NCBI GenBank assembly: GCA_963792385.1
Contig: CAWBVZ010000012.1
Location: 1,178,001 to 1,242,000 of the forward strand
DNA length: 64,000 nucleotides
Direction of reading: 5' to 3'
Origin: DASSUW01 sp963792385
GTDB taxonomy: Bacteria; Actinomycetota; Thermoleophilia; Solirubrobacterales; Solirubrobacteraceae
Shown: in pieces, positions 58,455 through 64,000 of the stretch
Numbering within the stretch: position 1 is the stretch's first letter
Layout: every line of letters starts with the position of its first letter
The notes under the pieces: generated by a model
What the model was told of the DNA's origin: nothing
Seen by the model: the letters and a program-made list of their open reading frames with translations, nothing else
Databases searched by the model: none
Translations under genes and position numbers: made by a program

Positions 58455-59473
58455 GCTCCCCAGCGGAGCGCCGCGGTGTGGACGGGAGCATCCCATAGCT
58501 GCTCGAGCTCGTCGTCGAGCTCCAGCAGCGTCAGCGAGGCACCCGCCATCTCCAGCGACGTGATGTAGCTGCCGACGAGGCACCGGCTCGGCTCCAGGCC
58601 GGCCGCGCGCAGCAGGCCCTCGATCTCGTGATAGAGCACGTAGAGCTCGAGCTGCGGCGTGCCGCCCATGCCGTTGACGAACGGGAGCACGCGGGCGCCC
58701 GACGCGGGCTTGAGGTCGCTCAACACGGCTTCGACGATCACGGACGCGAGCTCGTGGGCGGTGCCCAGCGCCTCGCGCCGGCGGCCCGGCTCGCCGTGGA
58801 TCCCGATCCCGATCTCGACCTCGCCGTCCGGCAGGTCGAAGATCGGCCGCCCCGCCGCGGGCGGCGTGCACGAGGACAGCGCCACGCCGAACGAGCGCGA
58901 ACGCTCGTTGACCCGCCGCGCGATGCCCGCGACCGCCGCGAGGTCGTCGCCGCGCTCGGCGGCCGCGCCCGCGATCTTCTCGAGCAGCACCGTCGCGCCG
59001 ACGCCGCGGCGCCCCGCGGTGTAGAGCGAGTCCTGCACGGCGACGTCGTCGTCGACCAGCACCGACTCGACGTTGATCCCCTCGTCCGCGGCATCCTCGG
59101 CCGCGAGCTTGAAGTTCATGACGTCGCCCGTGTAGTTCTTGACGATGTGCACGACCCCCGCGCCGCCGTCGACGGCCTTCGTCGCAGCGAGCATCTGGTC
59201 GGGCACGGGGGAGGTGAACACCTCACCCGGGCACGCCGCGTCGAGCATGCCGAGCCCGACGAAGCCGCCGTGCAACGGCTCATGCCCTGAGCCGCCGCCG
59301 GAGATCAGGGCGACCTTGCCCTGCGCCGGCGTGCCGCTGCGCACGATGATCTGCGCGTCGGCGTCGTAGCGCAGGATGTCGCCGTGCGCGGCCGCGAGCC
59401 CGGCAAGGGACTCGCGGACGACGTCGGCCGGATCGTTGAGGAACTTCTTCATCGTGGCTGTTGCGGTGTTCAT
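58451..59473 (-). CDS. dhaK: Dihydroxyacetone kinase subunit DhaK
   Basis: 340 residues. GGGSGHEP (59-66) and the covalent substrate-binding histidine H226 in GIGIHGEPG are present, plus VKNYTGDVMNF and PFVNGMGGT. It binds dihydroxyacetone as a hemiaminal and receives phosphate from DhaL, giving dihydroxyacetone phosphate for glycolysis. GGAG lies five bases before ATG 59473; a second in-frame ATG is at 59452. Confidence 0.93.
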   Translation of the reverse strand: MNTATATMKKFLNDPADVVRESLAGLAAAHGDILRYDADAQIIVRSGTPAQGKVALISGGGSGHEPLHGGFVGLGMLDAACPGEVFTSPVPDQMLAATKAVDGGAGVVHIVKNYTGDVMNFKLAAEDAADEGINVESVLVDDDVAVQDSLYTAGRRGVGATVLLEKIAGAAAERGDDLAAVAGIARRVNERSRSFGVALSSCTPPAAGRPIFDLPDGEVEIGIGIHGEPGRRREALGTAHELASVIVEAVLSDLKPASGARVLPFVNGMGGTPQLELYVLYHEIEGLLRAAGLEPSRCLVGSYITSLEMAGASLTLLELDDELEQLWDAPVHTAALRWGA

Positions 59474-59484
59474 CGTCGCTCCGT

Positions 59485-60291
59485 TCAGCGGATCGAGGCG
59501 TGCTCGGCGCCTTGGTTGGCGTGGCCGAAGTCTTCGTCGTGGCTTACCGCCTCGCGGATCGGCGTCTCGACGATGCGCGGCTTGGTCATGAAGTCATAGG
59601 CGAACGCCGCCAGCGCGGAGCCGACCAGCCCGGGGAGGATGAAGACCGGGATCAGCTGGTTCCAGTGCGTCACTCCGCCTCCGAGCGCCGAGACGAACTC
59701 AGGCCCGAACGCGCGTGCGGGGTTCAGGGACGCGCCGGTCACCGGGCCGACGACCATGATGATCGCGACGACCACGCCGCCGATGATCAGGCCGGCGAAG
59801 TCGCCGGGCGAGCGTGAGTCGACGATCCCGAGGATCGCGTACATGAGCATGAACGTCCCGATGCCCTCGGCGAAGATCGCCGACGCCCACGTCGTCGTGT
59901 CCGGGTTGAACGACGTCTGGCCCATCCCGAGGTCGATCGCGTTGGAGGCGAACAGCGCCCAGATGCCGAGGCCGCCGAGCACCGCGCCCACGACCTGCGC
60001 GCCCCAGTACGCCGGCACTTCGCGCCACGGGAACTTCTTCGTCGACGCCAACGCGAACGTTACAGCCGGGTTGATGTGGCAGCCCGACACCTTGCCGATC
60101 GCATAGACCATCGCGGCGATGATGAATCCGAAGGCGAACGAGATACCGAGGAGGTCTGCGCCCGTCACCGCCGGGACCGAGTCACCAGCAAGCGCGAGCG
60201 TCGCAACCACGGACCCGGGACCGACCAAGACCAGCAGAGCGGTGCCGAGCGTCTCGGCCACCGCGCGTTGGGACAGCGAATGCTCCTGCAC
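59485..60291 (-). CDS. glpF: MIP/aquaporin family glycerol facilitator
   Basis: A 268-residue six-helix channel. Both NPA boxes are present (CHINPAVTFA and ASLNPARAFG), with the aromatic/Arg filter region typical of glyceroporins (FGPEFVSAL). It lets glycerol or dihydroxyacetone enter for the kinase. GTG start 60291 with AGAGG five bases upstream. First gene of the glpF-dhaK-dhaL-ptsI operon; a promoter and an IclR-type palindrome lie just upstream. Confidence 0.9.
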   Translation of the reverse strand: MQEHSLSQRAVAETLGTALLVLVGPGSVVATLALAGDSVPAVTGADLLGISFAFGFIIAAMVYAIGKVSGCHINPAVTFALASTKKFPWREVPAYWGAQVVGAVLGGLGIWALFASNAIDLGMGQTSFNPDTTTWASAIFAEGIGTFMLMYAILGIVDSRSPGDFAGLIIGGVVVAIIMVVGPVTGASLNPARAFGPEFVSALGGGVTHWNQLIPVFILPGLVGSALAAFAYDFMTKPRIVETPIREAVSHDEDFGHANQGAEHASIR

Positions 60292-60317
60292 CTGAACCTC
60301 TCCTCACTCCGAGGTTG

Positions 60318-60334
60318 ATTCGACATTGTCGAAT
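60318..60334. promoter_or_regulatory. IclR-type operator ATTCGACATTGTCGAAT
   Basis: A perfect 17-base palindrome around a central T, about 13 bases downstream of the predicted -10 box of the glpF promoter. It matches the site at 61206 in 15 of 17 positions, so the adjacent IclR protein probably binds both. Confidence 0.7.
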
Positions 60335-60346
60335 CCTCTTCGGCCG

Positions 60347-60375
60347 AAGCTACACGCCTCGACGGCATGTGTCAA
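60347..60375 (-). promoter_or_regulatory. Promoter of the glpF-dhaK-dhaL-ptsI operon
   Basis: A consensus -35 TTGACA (60375-60370), a 17-base spacer and TAGCTT (60352-60347), upstream of the palindrome at 60334-60318. A repressor there would block early transcription. Confidence 0.5.
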
Positions 60376-60401
60376 CCCGTACGAGCGGCGGGGCGACGAG
60401 C

Positions 60402-61214
60402 TTACGCGCCGGGCCCGACGGGGCCGGGCCACGAGCGTGCGCCGAGCTCCCGTGAGATGCCGCTGGCCGCCTCGGCGACGGCCGCGACGAGGCCCTTGGC
60501 AGGGCTGCGGGGAACGATCCGCTCGGTGTCGCCGACCACGCCGACGGCTCCCACGGCATGGCCGCCGTGATCGAAGATCGGAGCGGCGATGCTCGACTCG
60601 CCGAGGATCGCCTCGTCGCGCTCGCGCGCGACGCCGCGTTCGCGGATCGCCTCGAATTGCCCTCGCAGCTCGCGGGCGCTCAGCGTGCGGCTCGTCAGCT
60701 TCGGCAGCGACTCGGCGGTGAGGTCATCGACCATCGCGGCCGGGGCGTACGCGAGGATCGCCTTGCCGAGCGCGCTCGCGTGGACGGGCAGCTGCGCGCC
60801 GACCTCGAGGATCTGGAGCGTCTCGTCGGGCCGGAAGACGTGGTGGACCACGATCACGCTCGCCCCGTGCATCACGCCGACGCGGACGGCGGCGTCCGCG
60901 CGCTGGGCCAGCCGCTCGGCATGGACGAGCGAGCGGGCGCGCAGCTCGTTGAGATCGAGGTACGAGTTGCCGAGCTGCAGGAGGCCGGCACCGAGCTGGT
61001 ACTTGCCCGAGTCGCGGTCCTGCTCGACGAAGCCGTGGGCCTGGAGGGTCTGCAGAAGACCGTGGACGGTCGGCGCTGCGAGCCCCAACCGCTGGCCGAG
61101 CTCACTGACGCCGAGGCGCCGCGGGCCACTCGCCAGGGCCTTGAGGATGCGGGCCGCCCGGTCGATCGACTGGATGCCTCCGCGCCGGGCCGCTCGGTCG
61201 TTTGCTTTCGGCAT
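60402..61214 (-). CDS. IclR family transcriptional regulator
   Basis: 270 residues. The N-terminal winged helix is IQSIDRAARILKALA ... LGVSELGQRLGLAAPTVHGLLQTLQAHGF; the C-terminal effector domain carries HASALGKAILAY and GESSIAAPIFDHGGHAVGAVGVVG. It likely controls the dihydroxyacetone genes on both sides, responding to dihydroxyacetone, glycerol or PTS state. The ATG (61214) lies inside the operator at 61206-61222, so autoregulation would directly mask its start; the message may be leaderless. Confidence 0.9.
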   Translation of the reverse strand: MPKANDRAARRGGIQSIDRAARILKALASGPRRLGVSELGQRLGLAAPTVHGLLQTLQAHGFVEQDRDSGKYQLGAGLLQLGNSYLDLNELRARSLVHAERLAQRADAAVRVGVMHGASVIVVHHVFRPDETLQILEVGAQLPVHASALGKAILAYAPAAMVDDLTAESLPKLTSRTLSARELRGQFEAIRERGVARERDEAILGESSIAAPIFDHGGHAVGAVGVVGDTERIVPRSPAKGLVAAVAEAASGISRELGARSWPGPVGPGA

Positions 61215-61222
61215 TGTCGAAT
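61206..61222. promoter_or_regulatory. IclR-type operator, second site (TTTCGGCATTGTCGAAT)
   Basis: It differs from the perfect palindrome at 60318 at positions 1 and 6. It overlaps the iclR start codon and a possible dhaM -35 box (TTGTCG 61215-61220, then 16 bases to TAGGCT). Confidence 0.6.
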
Positions 61223-61268
61223 GCGGTTCGATGGTTTAGGCTACCAGCAACTCAAGCCCGGAGGGCCA

Positions 61269-61652
61269 ATGGTCGGGATCGTCGTCGTATCACACAGCTC
61301 GGAGCTCGCCCAGGGCCTGGCCGACCTGGCCGCACAGATGGCCGGCCCGGACGTGCGCATCGAGCACGCCGGCGGCACCGCCAACGGCGAGCTCGGCACC
61401 GACGAGGGCCGTGTGCGCGATGCGATCCGCCGGGCCGACCAAGGCGCCGGAGTCGTCGTGCTCGGCGATCTCGGCAGCGCGATCCTGACGATCCGCCACG
61501 TGCTCGAGTCACGGGCCAACGGGCACGTGAAGCTGATCGACGCGCCGATCGTCGAGGGCACGGTGGCCGCCGCCGTGATGGCGTCGGCCGGCAGCGCGAT
61601 CGACGACGTGGTCCTGGCAGCCGAGGAGGCGCGCAGTGCCCGCAAGCTCTGA
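61269..61652 (+). CDS. dhaM: Dihydroxyacetone kinase phosphotransfer subunit DhaM
   Basis: 127 residues, a mannose-EIIA-like domain: MVGIVVVSHSSELAQGL with phosphorylated H9, GGTANGELGT, GVVVLGDLGSAILT and DAPIVEGTVAAAV. It takes phosphate from HPr and rephosphorylates ADP on DhaL. No HPr or enzyme I domain is fused; these are separate genes here. GGAGG precedes ATG 61269. It overlaps the HPr gene by 17 bases. Confidence 0.92.
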   Translation: MVGIVVVSHSSELAQGLADLAAQMAGPDVRIEHAGGTANGELGTDEGRVRDAIRRADQGAGVVVLGDLGSAILTIRHVLESRANGHVKLIDAPIVEGTVAAAVMASAGSAIDDVVLAAEEARSARKL

Positions 61653-61908
61653 GGTCGAAGTCGTCGTCACGCTGCCCGCCGGCGTCGACCTGCACGCCCG
61701 CCCGGCGGCCCAGTTCGTGCGCACCGCCGTCGGCTTCTCCGCCGACGTGGCCGTCGCCGTGAACGGGCGCGAGGCGAACGCGAAGAGCCTGCTCGCCGTG
61801 CTGGCGCTCGGCGCCACCGCCGGCACCCCGCTGCGGCTGACGGCGAGCGGCGAGGACGCCGAGGGCGCCCTCGATGCGCTCGGCCAGTGCGTCGCGGCGT
61901 TTACGTGA
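61636..61908 (+). CDS. ptsH: HPr phosphocarrier protein
   Basis: 90 residues with the active histidine H20 in DLHARPAAQFV and the regulatory-serine region NAKSLLAVLALGA. It carries phosphate from enzyme I to DhaM. GTG start with GAGG upstream, inside the end of dhaM. Its tail overlaps the convergent 29-residue membrane microprotein by eight bases. Confidence 0.9.
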   Translation: MPASSEVEVVVTLPAGVDLHARPAAQFVRTAVGFSADVAVAVNGREANAKSLLAVLALGATAGTPLRLTASGEDAEGALDALGQCVAAFT

Positions 61909-61990
61909 GCCCGACGAGGTAGGCGGCGCCGACCAGCGCCGCCCACAACGTCACGGCCACGAGCACGCGCGCTGTGAACGCGCGTGTCAC
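61901..61990 (-). CDS. 29-residue single-helix membrane microprotein coupled to the Nramp-like gene
   Basis: GTG 61990 overlaps the transporter stop codon (GTGA). The 29-residue product has a short basic start (VTRAFTARV) and one helix (about 8-27, LVAVTLWAALVGAAYLVGL). Its coupling to the transporter resembles small accessory subunits of carriers. It is too short for routine gene calling; support is position, start overlap and a clean hydrophobic helix. Confidence 0.5.
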   Translation of the reverse strand: MTRAFTARVLVAVTLWAALVGAAYLVGLT

Positions 61991-63432
61991 AGCAGGTTCC
62001 CGAACTGGTCGACGCCGACGATCGCGGTCGTGGTCCCGAGCATCAGGAACGCGAACACGAGGATCGCGATGCGGTAGCCGCTGAGCGCGACCGGACCGCT
62101 GAGGAAGCGCCGGTTCGTGATGAGCAGCAGGCCGGTGTAGACGAACATGATCGCGCCGCCCAGCACGGTCGAGATCGTGAGCAGGACCAGCGGCTGGTCG
62201 AAGCCGAGCAGCAGGATCGCGCTGCCGACGATCACCATCGTCCAGACCACCGCGAAGTAGATCCCGCTCTCGCTCCAGCCTGCGCGGTCGCGCGTCCAGC
62301 CGACGTGGATGACGTCGGCCACAAGCCGTGCGACGTAGTCCACGATGCCGAGCGCCGCCGCGAACAGGCTGACGGCACCGACCGCGAGGAACAGCGTGCC
62401 GAACCACTGACCGACCTGGGCGTCGAGGACCTGGGCCTCGAGCGAGATGAAGTCGAAGCCGCTCGAGTCGGGCAGGTCCGGGTTCTTGTAGACCGTGGAG
62501 TAGGCGATCAGCGAGAAGACGATGATCGTGATCCCGCCGATCAGGGCGAACGAGACGAACTGCTCGAGGTTCGCGCGCTTCCACCAGACCTTCCAGCGGC
62601 CCAGGTTCTGCTCGTCCTGGGGGAAGCTGAGGCGCTCGCTCGTGGGAGCCGCCTCCTCCTCGCCCGTGATGGGGGAGACGATCCGCGGCACGTACTTGCC
62701 CATCCCGAAGCCCTTGTCGCGGATCCAGTTGCTCTGCACGAGGTTGTTCGCGCCGCCCGCACCGGCCGCCGCGAGCGCGCCGACGAGGATCGCGATCGGG
62801 ATCTCGCTCGGGAACGAGCCGAAGCTCGTGACCACGTGCGACGTGTCCTTGTAGGCGGTGGCGGAGATCGCCGCGAACAGCCCGACCACGAGGAGCACCA
62901 GGACGGCGCCGATCTTCAGGAACTGGAGCTTCTCGACCGTCTGGTAGACGACCGGGGAAGCTGTCAGCGTCGCGCCGATCGCGAGCAGGCCGGCGATCGC
63001 GATCACGTTCGGGTCGCCGCCGCCGAACGCGAACGTCGCGACCGTGGCCGCCGACGTCGCCCAGCCCGGCCAGATCGTGGCGAGGATCGCGCCGGCCGCG
63101 AGCACGCCGCCCCAGCCTTTCCACATCCGCATGAAGCCGCCGAGCGCGGTCTCGCCGGTCGCCAGCGTGTAGCGCTCGATCTCCATGTTGATGAAGAACT
63201 GCACGAGGATCCCGACGACCGCGGCCCACAGGAACACGAGGCCGGCCTGTGAGGCGATGAACGGGAACAGGATGTACTCGCCGCTCGCGATGCCGACGCC
63301 GATCAGGATCACGCTCGGCCCGAGCAGCCGGCGCAGCGGCGGCGGATCCGGGAGCTCCCGCTCCTCCGATGGCGCGCGCGTGAACCGGCCCGTGACCGCT
63401 TCGGGTTCAACGACCTGTTGTGTGTGCTGCAT
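61987..63432 (-). CDS. Nramp-like transporter lacking the DPGN metal motif
   Basis: A 481-residue membrane protein with 11 to 12 helices of the Nramp superfamily. Helix 1 reads LLGPSVILIGVGIASGEYILFPF: the metal-binding DPGN of true Nramp proteins is replaced by SGE-type sequence, and the helix 6 MPH motif is not seen (GAGGANNLVQSN). So it likely carries something other than Mn/Fe. A large cytoplasmic loop with charged residues lies at about 255-300. AAGGAGGAG precedes ATG 63432, inside the end of the QuiC-like gene, linking it to that pathway. Confidence 0.83.
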   Translation of the reverse strand: MQHTQQVVEPEAVTGRFTRAPSEERELPDPPPLRRLLGPSVILIGVGIASGEYILFPFIASQAGLVFLWAAVVGILVQFFINMEIERYTLATGETALGGFMRMWKGWGGVLAAGAILATIWPGWATSAATVATFAFGGGDPNVIAIAGLLAIGATLTASPVVYQTVEKLQFLKIGAVLVLLVVGLFAAISATAYKDTSHVVTSFGSFPSEIPIAILVGALAAAGAGGANNLVQSNWIRDKGFGMGKYVPRIVSPITGEEEAAPTSERLSFPQDEQNLGRWKVWWKRANLEQFVSFALIGGITIIVFSLIAYSTVYKNPDLPDSSGFDFISLEAQVLDAQVGQWFGTLFLAVGAVSLFAAALGIVDYVARLVADVIHVGWTRDRAGWSESGIYFAVVWTMVIVGSAILLLGFDQPLVLLTISTVLGGAIMFVYTGLLLITNRRFLSGPVALSGYRIAILVFAFLMLGTTTAIVGVDQFGNLL

Positions 63433-64000
63433 CTCTCCTCCTTGCCATTCGCTGTGCTGCCATCCGCACGGGCGAGTTGACGGCCCCGTAGCCGTCGTAC
63501 GCCCCCCGCCGCTCGAGTACCTCGAAGAACATCCGGCCCTCGAGCGCGCTGTAGAAGTGCAGGAGCTCCCCGCCGTCGCTCCGGTCGTAGAGGACGCCGA
63601 GTTCGCGCAGGGCGTCCAGCAGATCCGGATCCAGATCGAACCGAGCCTCGAGATCGTCGTAGTAGTTGCCGGGGATCGCGAGGATCGGCGCGCCGCGCTC
63701 CCGCACTGCCCGGGCGGCCGCGACGGCGTCCTCGCACGCGAACGCGACGTGCTGCAGCTCGGCCTGCCCGCGCTGCGTGCCGGCCAGGGCCGGCACGTTG
63801 AGGGCGATCCGCACCCGCCCGTCCCGGCTCGCCAGCGCGCGGCTGCGGACGAGCCCGCCCGGTGCCACCAGCTCCGCGCTCGCTCCCGGCGCGAGGTCGA
63901 GCACCGAGCGGTAGAACAGCCCCGCCTCGTCGAACGCCTCGAACGGCTGCGCCAGCGTGATGTGATCGATCCCGTGGATCGGCACGCGCGGTGCGCCGTT
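63407..64000 (-). CDS. QuiC-like 3-dehydroshikimate dehydratase, C-terminal HPPD-like domain (5' end outside window)
   Basis: The gene enters from beyond base 64000, and about 197 C-terminal residues are visible. They form the 4-hydroxyphenylpyruvate dioxygenase-like half of two-domain QuiC proteins (sugar isomerase-type domain plus HPPD-like domain): GIDHITLAQPFEAFDEAGLF, ELQHVAFACEDAV and RMFFEVLERRGAYDGYG carry the H, H, E metal ligands. GTG 63985 is open but is probably internal, since upstream residues APRVPIHG continue the pattern. QuiC converts 3-dehydroshikimate to protocatechuate. Confidence 0.75.
   Translation of the reverse strand, partial: NGAPRVPIHGIDHITLAQPFEAFDEAGLFYRSVLDLAPGASAELVAPGGLVRSRALASRDGRVRIALNVPALAGTQRGQAELQHVAFACEDAVAAARAVRERGAPILAIPGNYYDDLEARFDLDPDLLDALRELGVLYDRSDGGELLHFYSALEGRMFFEVLERRGAYDGYGAVNSPVRMAAQRMARRRDAAHTTGR

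Noticed and set aside
61901..63229. 442-codon minus frame over the Nramp-like gene
   Set aside because: Its body is Arg/Asp-rich and lies in an alternative frame of the transporter; only its last 29 codons, which form a separate coupled ORF, are supported.
1..64000. CRISPR arrays, tRNA/rRNA genes, insertion sequences, phage genes
   Set aside because: No regularly spaced repeats, cloverleaf sequences, transposases, integrases or phage structural genes were recognised by reading; a dedicated search was not possible.

Overview
This is a GC-rich, gene-dense bacterial window with ATGA/GTGA stop-start overlaps, frequent GTG starts, weak or absent ribosome sites and a likely F420-dependent luciferase-like oxidoreductase. 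Together with a giant LuxR-type ATPase regulator, a BTAD regulator fused to a solute-binding domain, and lipoproteins with classical lipoboxes, this points to Actinomycetota, most likely Thermoleophilia (Solirubrobacterales-like). The placement is inference from gene content. I saw no rRNA, tRNA, CRISPR, integrase or insertion sequence, and no gene-free stretch over about 300 bases.

Layout. (1) 1-17.3 kb is a catabolic and uptake cluster: FAH-family hydrolase (partial), aminotransferase, gamma-glutamyltransferase, a GntR/FCD regulator, M24 peptidase, ornithine-cyclodeaminase-family enzyme, a complete Dpp/Opp-type ABC importer, an MFS carrier, an amidohydrolase, a luciferase-like monooxygenase and an M20-like protein that has lost its metal ligands. 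Three sites related to TTGTATACAA lie upstream of the regulator, the M24 gene and the monooxygenase/amidohydrolase pair, which suggests one regulon. (2) 17.3-31.8 kb holds an efflux pump, lipoproteins and secreted proteins, a LuxR-type ATPase regulator, a three-repeat exported protein, an RCC1-repeat protein with a TolB-like partner, an alpha/beta hydrolase, a TPR protein and a frameshifted DMP19 lipoprotein. (3) 31.8-36.7 kb is a LacI-controlled guanidino/carbamoyl amine operon (permease, agmatinase family, N-carbamoylputrescine amidase family) with a perfect operator between divergent promoters. (4) 36.7-39 kb is a subtilase with autotransporter-style strand repeats.

(5) 39-44.4 kb is a seven-gene copper-type operon (CopC-CopD fusion, CopC, two YcnI proteins, an uncharacterised membrane-anchored protein, a two-helix membrane protein, a redoxin). 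All five of its exported proteins are predicted to begin with histidine after signal peptide removal. (6) 44.4-48.5 kb carries VOC proteins, an atypical SDR, a methyltransferase, an ArsR-ArsC fusion with VOC and cupin genes, and a small exported protein. (7) 48.6-51.9 kb encodes a one-chain receptor-regulator (winged helix, BTAD, membrane helix, beta-propeller, solute-binding domain), now interrupted by a one-base frameshift in a C run and preceded by four CCGGTA-like direct repeats. (8) 51.9-56.1 kb has an exported HNH nuclease lipoprotein and a fungalysin-type metallopeptidase. (9) 56.1-61.9 kb is a complete PTS-driven glycerol/dihydroxyacetone module (PtsI, DhaL, DhaK, glycerol channel, IclR regulator, DhaM, HPr) with two matching IclR-type operators. 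(10) 61.9-64 kb has an Nramp-like transporter without the DPGN motif, a 29-residue membrane microprotein overlapping its stop codon, and the C-terminal part of a QuiC-like dehydratase running off the window.

The best candidates for undescribed biology are the membrane-spanning BTAD/solute-binding regulator and the copper operon with serial N-terminal histidines. The degenerate M20 protein and the Nramp microprotein come next.
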